NCBI RefSeq assembly: GCF_000001735.4
Contig: NC_003074.8
Location: forward strand, 19,289,261-19,353,260
Length of the DNA stretch: 64,000 nt
Source of the DNA: Arabidopsis thaliana
Taxonomy: Eukaryota > Streptophyta > Magnoliopsida > Brassicales > Brassicaceae
Direction: 5' to 3'
Below the pieces are notes generated by a model. That model searched no databases and had not been told where the DNA came from. It was given only the letters and a program-made list of their open reading frames with translations. This document shows positions 57,332 through 64,000 of the stretch, piece by piece (the stretch's first letter is position 1; the number at the start of each line of letters is the position of its first letter). A program made the translations under genes and the position numbers.

Positions 57332-57778
57332 TTTCACTAAGCATCAAAACCTTGTGGTCTCTCAATAAATAATCAAATAAATATGAGTCAGTGTAACAGA
57401 AAGATGGCTTCTTTGCTGCATGTTACCGTTGAAGTGGCGGGTTTTGCTGCATCATTCAGTTGGTGTGGTGTAACTAAACCAATGCTCGGTTCAGGTAATT
57501 ACCATTTTTTTGACCAATGAGAAGTAATCTCTCATTCTCCAAGCAATAATCGATAAATTCATACAACTGAAATCCATCATCTCCGTTGAAATGTTCAAGA
57601 AGATAATCAGAATTCTGATGTTTCATCCCTGATTGGACTATATTTGACTCAAACCATTATATGTAACCTAAACATTCAACACAAAAATTGTACAGCACAT
57701 TTCAAACCATATTAAGCTTACCAACTCTCACTAATGAAAACTACAAAAGTTTAACCAACGGATCTCTACAATGAATTA
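57332..57778. other. KCS15 promoter and 3' flank of the next minus-strand gene
   Basis: About 450 AT-rich bases. No distinctive motif beyond short AT runs. Confidence 0.45.
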
Positions 57779-59839
57779 TTACTCTGACCAAAACTTCACA
57801 AAGGCTGTCACGAAAGATTTCAGAACTGCCAAGAGAGGATTTGTTTCTTGTCTTCCCATATTAGATTCCCCTTTCCACGATTCACTGAAAACAAGAAGAA
57901 CGAAAGCTATGTGAAAAAGGAGACCCAAACACAATACCAACAACGCTAAAGCACAACTGAGACTTCGGAGTGTGTTCACTCACGGTTTAATTCTGTTTAA
58001 TGTTGCATTGTTTTCTTTTTGAGAGCTGGAACTATCTGGAGCATCAATTTTCCCTTTTTCCATGGTTGCCTTCTTCTCTACACTTGCGACTTCATTCCCG
58101 GCATAGCTACTCACAGTGTCCACTTTTGCTCTGTCGTTCTTACGACTTCCCGACTGTTACACAGTTAAAAGGTTACAAAGTTATCATCCTTTTCTAGATT
58201 TTTCATGTGCCAAGTAGTTTAACTCAGTTTTTAAGAACAATCAACTAACAGCTCCGCGTATATTCAGTTTCACCTTAGTTCTCAAAGTTGGAACATCAAA
58301 ATTGACTACCAAAACATCTTAAAACATTCAAGAGGTTGACTATTCCATCATTAACGTCCTTCAGCCACTATGATGAAAAACCTTATCCTAAACTCAGATA
58401 GGAAAACTAAGAGAATATTTAGGACAACCTGTGGAACACAAACATAATTCTTGCATCGAACCCATGAAGATTATCTAGTTCCAGTATCCAAATAGAATTT
58501 AAAAGGCACACATATACCAGACGAAGCTTACCTCAGTGCTAGATGTTGGCATTTTCTGTTCAGCTGTCAAAGTTCCATTACTAAATTCCTTTGTCTCATG
58601 GACGTTGCCAATCACACCATTCACAACAACTGTCTCTTTAGCATCAGCACATTCAACATCTACTGAAGCAGAATTTACAATTTCCTCTCCAACTTTCTTT
58701 TCCATAGGGACAGAAATATGATTTGGTATTTGACCAACAATGACTTCCGTCCCTATGTCTTCAAGTACAGCAGATGAAGTGGATGATGAAATCTCCCCAA
58801 GATCAACATGATTTACTGTGCTGCGATCAGCTTCCACCTCCGTTTCAGTTCCTTTCCCACCCTCACAAACTTTGTTCAACTCAGTAGGTTGTGCATCCGG
58901 TGAGTCCATCGTTGAAGTCACAGATTTTAATGGAAACGTCTCAACAACTGTTTCTGCTGACATATCAATTGTGCCTAATCCGTTCTTAATTTCGGTCATT
59001 GCTGCTCCTGCATCATTCACTCTATCGTCATTGTTAACAGGCTTTGTGCCGTCTGATTCCATGAAACGAAGTTCCTCAAATCCTTCGTCTTTGTTATCCA
59101 CATCGAGTCTTTTATCCTGTGGTTTGGTGTCAACGCTATCGCACACTGTCTCCATTCTATTTTGTAGCCCTGCATTACTCTTGATATCATTGTCTTCACT
59201 GCAAGATGTTGCAAGCTGAGTCATAGATATGTCAGTGGAGTCCATTGACTGGTGTACGAGCCCAATGTCTTCTTTCAAAAGTTGACTTCCACTCACTTCC
59301 CTGCAATTATCCAAGCAAACCTGGCTACCGTTAACGTTTCCCTCAGGTGACTCAGAAGAAAAATCAAGACTTTGATATGACCCAGAATGAAATCCGTTTG
59401 GGGACAAAGATAAAGGGGGCACAGGATCCATCAGGATTGAACTTGACAGACTTTGATCTTGCACAGAGCCATTTCCCTCAAGTAGCAAGTCACCAGGACC
59501 AAGGACTCTATTTTCTTGGATAATCTCTCTAACAATCTCCCTTATAGTGTAGAAAGATCCACCAACCTCCTTGTGTGTGAGGCTAAGTGAAGGAAAACTC
59601 CCATTGTTTAGTTTCTGATGCCTGAAAACAAACACTAATTACAAAAGCTGGGATTGAAAAGGGAAAATTCAAAATTCCGGCTAAGGAAGAGAATTAGGTG
59701 CATACTTCTTTATAAAAGATTCAACCAGTGTCTTTCTCTCTTCTTTAGGAATCCGATTACGAGTCCTCTTGCCTACAGAATCGTGAGGCTTAGCTAGAGC
59801 AAATATTTGCCCAACGCAAGTAGTCTTAAGAGAGTGCAT
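57779..59839 (-). CDS. Putative organellar DNA-binding protein, 499 aa
   Basis: Four coding exons on the minus strand (59839-59706, 59621-58532, 58153-57984, 57884-57779) give 499 aa (At3g52170). The N-terminus (MHSLKTTCVGQIFALAK) can form an amphipathic presequence. A conserved basic/helical block follows at residues about 25-95 (RIPKEERKTLVESFIKK, THKEVGGSFYTIREIV, ENRVLGPGD), found in a small set of plant proteins annotated as DNA-binding. Residues about 100-430 are acidic, low in hydrophobics and probably disordered, encoded by one long exon. It ends with an amphipathic helix (LAVLKSFVTAFVKFWSE). Start chosen at the first ATG after the leader-intron acceptor. Function is not established; the block's role in DNA binding is inference. 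Confidence 0.88.
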
Positions 59840-60623
59840 GTTGTCTCTCTCTCTTTGTCCTATTATATAATCCTGTAGCAGAAGAGCTAAAGTGAAATCA
59901 GAATCAGACAACATAACAAGTCTACCAAAGAAACACAATTCTTAAGACAGATCCGTTTAGTTCATTATTTCGAAACAGTAACTGTCTAAATAACAAACAA
60001 CAAAACGAAGACTCTCAATCCCAGACAACACACACGAAGAGTGATTCTTATCATCTGAGGACAATTGAATTATTGAAAAGCAAAAACTTCTTCGATAATG
60101 AGAAGAGAGATGCTTATAGTTTGTAGGGTTTACCTGAGACTCTGCAACTGCGAGAAAACGAGAGAGGTCGATAGATTAGAACTCACGAGTCATCTTTGCA
60201 AATGGACTCACTAAACCCTACGCAGTACACAGACACAACACTGTCTCAGTGTTGGGAGGCGCAAGCGGGAATTTGGGTAATTATTTCAACTTTTGGGGCA
60301 AAATCGTCATCTTTCTTTTCTTTATTTATTTCCAGTTTTGACCCCCAACACTTTTTTTTATCGATTTAGACCCTCACAGGTTGACCACTTTCAACCAAAG
60401 ATTACATTTTCATCAATTTTGACCAATCTTCACATGGTGAAAGAATGTAATTAAGAAAAAACAAAGATTTTAAACTATATATTATACTTGAACATAGTAC
60501 TACTAACTTCATGTTTTTTTCTTTTGCTGCTATAAGCGTAACTGTATGTATTACTAACATGAAGCATTTTATTGTTACTAGTAAGTTGTACATTCACATA
60601 GTCTAGTCGGATGCTCTCAACTC
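59840..60623. promoter_or_regulatory. Leader intron and promoter of the 499-aa gene; SEX4 3' flank
   Basis: On the minus strand the leader intron runs from about 60133 (gt) to 59873 (ag). A telo-box-like AAACCCTA lies at 60214-60221, near the presumed transcript start, as in many plant genes for ribosome or organelle biogenesis. The remainder, to SEX4, is AT-rich 3'-flanking DNA. Confidence 0.55.
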
Positions 60624-63600
60624 TCAAACTTCTGCCTCAGAACAAGTCTCCAAGAACTGGATTAGTTTCGAGCGTTCTTCCTCCAACAGCTCAGGGTCTT
60701 CGCTCGATAGTCTCTCCCGAGTTGTACCATCCACACTTGTTGGATCGTCCACTACCTAATTCATTAGTACACAACAACATTACAGCATTAACTCATTCAT
60801 CAAAACTTGTTCAGCTATATGTTAAGAGACAGAGACATTTTTACTTTAGCGTAATTGTTGGTATGGCCGTCTTTGTTAGGTCCTATAAACGGTTCGGCCT
60901 CATTGTGTGTCCATTCACCATCTATGATGTATTTATATTCAAACTGTCCTTCCTGCATTTCAGAAATTGTAGTGGTTGTTGGAAAATGATCAGACACTAT
61001 GCTTAACAGTTAAGAAGAAAACTCACAGGCAGTTCTCTCTTTAGGATCCAGAATCCTGTTCCCTTGTCCAGTGTTAGAGGTATCCTCTACATAAAGAGAA
61101 AAATGGTAAAAACGAAAAGAGCTAAAGAAATACATTACCTTTTATATATATACGTCCAAATAGTTTTGCACAATCATAAGACAATAATTTTCAGAAATCC
61201 AACACTCATCTCTTCCACTTCTTATCAAAGAGGCCATTCTTTTAATAGCAGTGACAAAAGTGCATCCTGGCTTTAAAGCTTATATGGCACACCATAGATT
61301 TAAGAGCAAGGTGTCATAATAAATAAATTGGTTTAAGATAAAATATATTTACCTGTCCCCATCCAATGTCAAGGCCAGAAATTTCTACTCTGGAGAACCC
61401 CTTATCTTTCAGTGTCAGAGTAACAGTCTTCCTCTTGAGTCCTGTAAGCTTTTATCCATATACACCCGGAAACAATAATCAGGAGTCAAGGAACCAGGTA
61501 ACTGTTGCGCACTCATGCTAATCAATGGAACTGAGGTTTTTCAAACATAGGAAGCATTGTGAAAGTTGAACGCTGACTCACAATATCAATTGTTGCATTT
61601 CTGATAGCATCCAGCTTCGGAAAGCACGACCTTTTGCTCTGCAAGAAAATTTCAGAAATGTTATATAAACCAAATTTACGCGTGCCTTTATGTTTCACCA
61701 GCCATCTAGAGATATCAAACTAAAAATGTCTAATGCTAGACTATTTTGGATGAACTAACCCAAGATTTTTGTCTTTTAAAGTGCTATATCTTCAGTGTAT
61801 ATTTACTACAAACCCCTGACCCAATGGTCTATGATTCTAGTTATCATAATTGTCGGTTCATAGGAGAAGAAGGAAATCCCCAAACATCCTCACATAATAT
61901 AACAGGCAGTAACACTAGTAAAACATGATTAACATGTTGGTTACTTAATATAAGTATAAAGAAACACATATAGAGAACATAAACCACAAGTAAATTAGTA
62001 TCTTACCATAAGTAATTTATGAGCTTCCATAAGCTTATAGCCTTGCACCCAGAACATGTATGTCAACTGAAAATGAAATTAATATCCCTTCTCAGTATCA
62101 GTCAGCAAAATGTGAAAACTTGTTCATACCTTCATGAGTCAACCAAATAAGCACAAAATTAAGACAACTACTGTTTGCAACAGTCTTACATTTTTTCAAT
62201 ACTGGAAAGAAAAGGGGGAAAAAGAGAAGAGCTTAGTAACAGGTTTCTGTAACATACCGCAACAGCAGGAGCCCTTCCCATTCCAGCAGTGCAGTGCACA
62301 TATGTAACTCCTCCATTTCGCTTAACAGCTTTGTAAAGAGTACCAACCACGGCTGGAAGACGCATTCTCAAATCAAATGCATCAAAGTCTCTGTTACATC
62401 AATGATATATAATATGTCAATCCCCTACGTTGTGAGTGGGTACGTCCATGGTGAATTTTTCTATGCATGTGCTCGTGAACAGTCTCATATATGCCAAAAG
62501 GGATGATGATGGTTCCAAGTCTTTAGCAGTAAAGAAATTTAGTGAGAATGGGATGATGACTAACTTCTACAGTTACTCTAGTTTGTAAACAGACAAAGGT
62601 GGACGAACAAAAAAGTTAGTTGATAGCAGTGATTTCACACCCGGTAAAAAAAAACTATCACTCACAATTCGTCATAAACCAGTTATTGCTTACACAAAAG
62701 TGTGCTGATTTCCCATTAGCTTAGGAAACGTGATAAAAGTAAAGAGCCCAAAGAAAAAGAAAGTATAACACTTCACTGACAAAACAATAAGAATTTAAAG
62801 ATTGCGTGCCTAAAAGATATCTGAGACTACCCTCCAACAGTGTATATACCTTTGTTCCCTCGCCTATTCAGATAATTCTGGAAAAAAAACTACCTCATAT
62901 GCTTCTTATAAAGTCAAGCAATAAGAAAAATATTGGAAAGGAAACTAAAAATCAACTCATGATCTCTCCTTCGATTCATTACGCATCAGCTTTGAATACC
63001 AATATATTAAAAAGTCACAGCTAGATCGTTGCCTTACCTAATTTCACAGCGAATATGCTGAATATCACTATATTTCTTAGCATAGGCTTGGATGCTGCTT
63101 ATGTCTACTCCAAAATATCTGGAAGGATTGGTCAAGGCATTCTGCACTGCAGATCATTCTTCCTCACTCAATGCGAAGGAAAGTGAAAACAAAATCATAA
63201 TCATGAACAGAAAAAGAGGGCTTTGGAAGGATACTCCAGGTCTGGATCTTGTTGCAAGCAAAATATGGTTTTAACTCCAATTTTACGAAGCTTGTCAACA
63301 TCTTCAGGGGTCTAGCAATAAAGGAGAGCATACAGTAAGAACACGAGGAAAGTACCACATATCCAAAACAAAATCATCATTTGAGAGAAGGATATAAAAG
63401 TGAACCTGTAAGCAGGATCCAACAATTAGATCTGGACGAATAAAGTTGTAGTTCATTCCTAACTCGTGCCTGTAAGTTAGAACTGAAATGAAAGACACAT
63501 GAGAATGAATCAGTGACTGAAATACATAATTAAGGAGAACAAGAAGATAAGTTTGTCAATAAACAAGCAAAAGATATAAGATTCCTTGGTAGACAGATGA

Positions 63601-64000
63601 ACAAAACTAATCAAGATGAAAGATGAAAAACAAGAGTAGAATACAATCCAATGAGCTAAATCAATATTTCCAATATGAGACAAAAAATGGTGGACATCAT
63701 TAGAGTTTCCAATCTAAGGACATGTATAGGTATGATGAAAACAATTTACCAGCACCCATAGCTTGAGTCATGTCTTGGCTATATTCATCAGATTTCTCTT
63801 CATCCTTTGCAACACCACTCATCTCTGAGCTGGATTTTGACTCTGATACTGCCTACACTCAAAGCATTTACAAAAGTGTCAATAAAAGTTAGAAGAAAAA
63901 AACTGATATAACAATATATCTTAAAAGAGGTGTATACATGTAAAACAAGTCGAGATTTTGGATCATTGGCTTTGATCGGAGGCGATATTAGCATCTTCAA
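60624..64000 (-). CDS. SEX4: SEX4 phosphoglucan phosphatase, 5' end cut by window
   Basis: Twelve exons on the minus strand, the first cut by the window: 64000-63938, 63852-63750, 63482-63406, 63311-63235, 63118-63038, 62390-62258, 62066-62007, 61638-61582, 61448-61353, 61086-61027, 60952-60845 and 60755-60624. They encode 348 residues; the full protein (At3g52180) has 379, so about 31 residues of transit peptide lie outside. The dual-specificity phosphatase loop HCTAGMGR carries the catalytic Cys (Cys198 in full numbering). The C-terminal half is a CBM48/20-type starch-binding domain ([28 protein letters not shown]). It removes phosphate from starch glucans in chloroplasts so amylases can act at night; mutants accumulate excess starch. 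Confidence 0.96.

Noticed and set aside
60540-60610. Second possible Helitron end (ctagt near 60602)
   Set aside because: No GC-rich hairpin precedes it; it is ordinary AT-rich SEX4 3' flank.
1-64000. CRISPR array, operon, prophage or biosynthetic cluster
   Set aside because: Spliced eukaryotic genes throughout, no direct-repeat array, and neighbours other than the SCPL genes belong to unrelated pathways.

Overview
This is plant nuclear DNA. Genes are split by short, AT-rich GT-AG introns, transcripts carry 5'UTR introns, and GGCCCA, G-box and E2F-type promoter motifs are present. Gene order and reconstructed protein lengths (482, 487, 501, 454, 801, 116, 588, 443, 125, 1403, 253 and 451 aa) match what I remember of Arabidopsis thaliana chromosome 3, about At3g52000 to At3g52180. 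Locus names are recalled from memory. Exon coordinates were worked out by hand from the sequence and checked by reading frame and splice sites.

Layout. 0.4-12 kb holds a tandem array of serine carboxypeptidase-like genes: one broken copy (about 390-1698, perhaps with an exon 3 relic near 3020) and three intact genes (SCPL36, SCPL37, SCPL39). The spacers are littered with relics: a Helitron-like 3' end, a scrap that looks like an exon of the neighbouring F-box/WD40 gene, and an isolated first exon of a TONNEAU1-type gene. 12.6-20.1 kb holds an F-box/WD40 gene, a small basic protein gene (minus strand) and a Pol I-type 5'-3' exonuclease gene. 20.8-25.8 kb holds a frameshifted phytocyanin fragment, the plasmodesmal glycosyltransferase-like gene GNTL, a small plastid-type protein gene, and a decayed minus-strand copy of the FKBP42/TWISTED DWARF1 gene. 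25.8-34.4 kb holds CHX28, the RNA polymerase II subunit NRPB11, a PHD-finger protein and a 70-aa protein.

34.6-43.2 kb holds a basic protein with an internal exon duplication (minus), the DNA-repair gene COM1/GR1, a SURP/G-patch splicing-type protein and a lipid-transfer protein (minus). 43.9-52.0 kb is FRIENDLY (FMT, CLU family; 27 coding exons). 52.8-64 kb holds plastid PSRP2, a SixA-like phosphohistidine phosphatase/phosphoglycerate mutase, KCS15 (minus), a putative organellar DNA-binding protein (minus) and SEX4 (minus), which is cut by the window end after its first roughly 31 residues.

Most of the window is unrelated housekeeping genes. The only functional cluster is the SCPL array, where a block of roughly 2.5-3 kb including promoter and 3' flank was duplicated. 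I see no operon, CRISPR array, phage, rRNA, or tRNA that I could support, and no evidence of a new multi-gene system. The most interesting signals are the hidden pseudogenes and missing catalytic residues: SCPL36/37 (Glu to Gln beside the nucleophile), SCPL37 (changed oxyanion motif) and KCS15 (no catalytic His).
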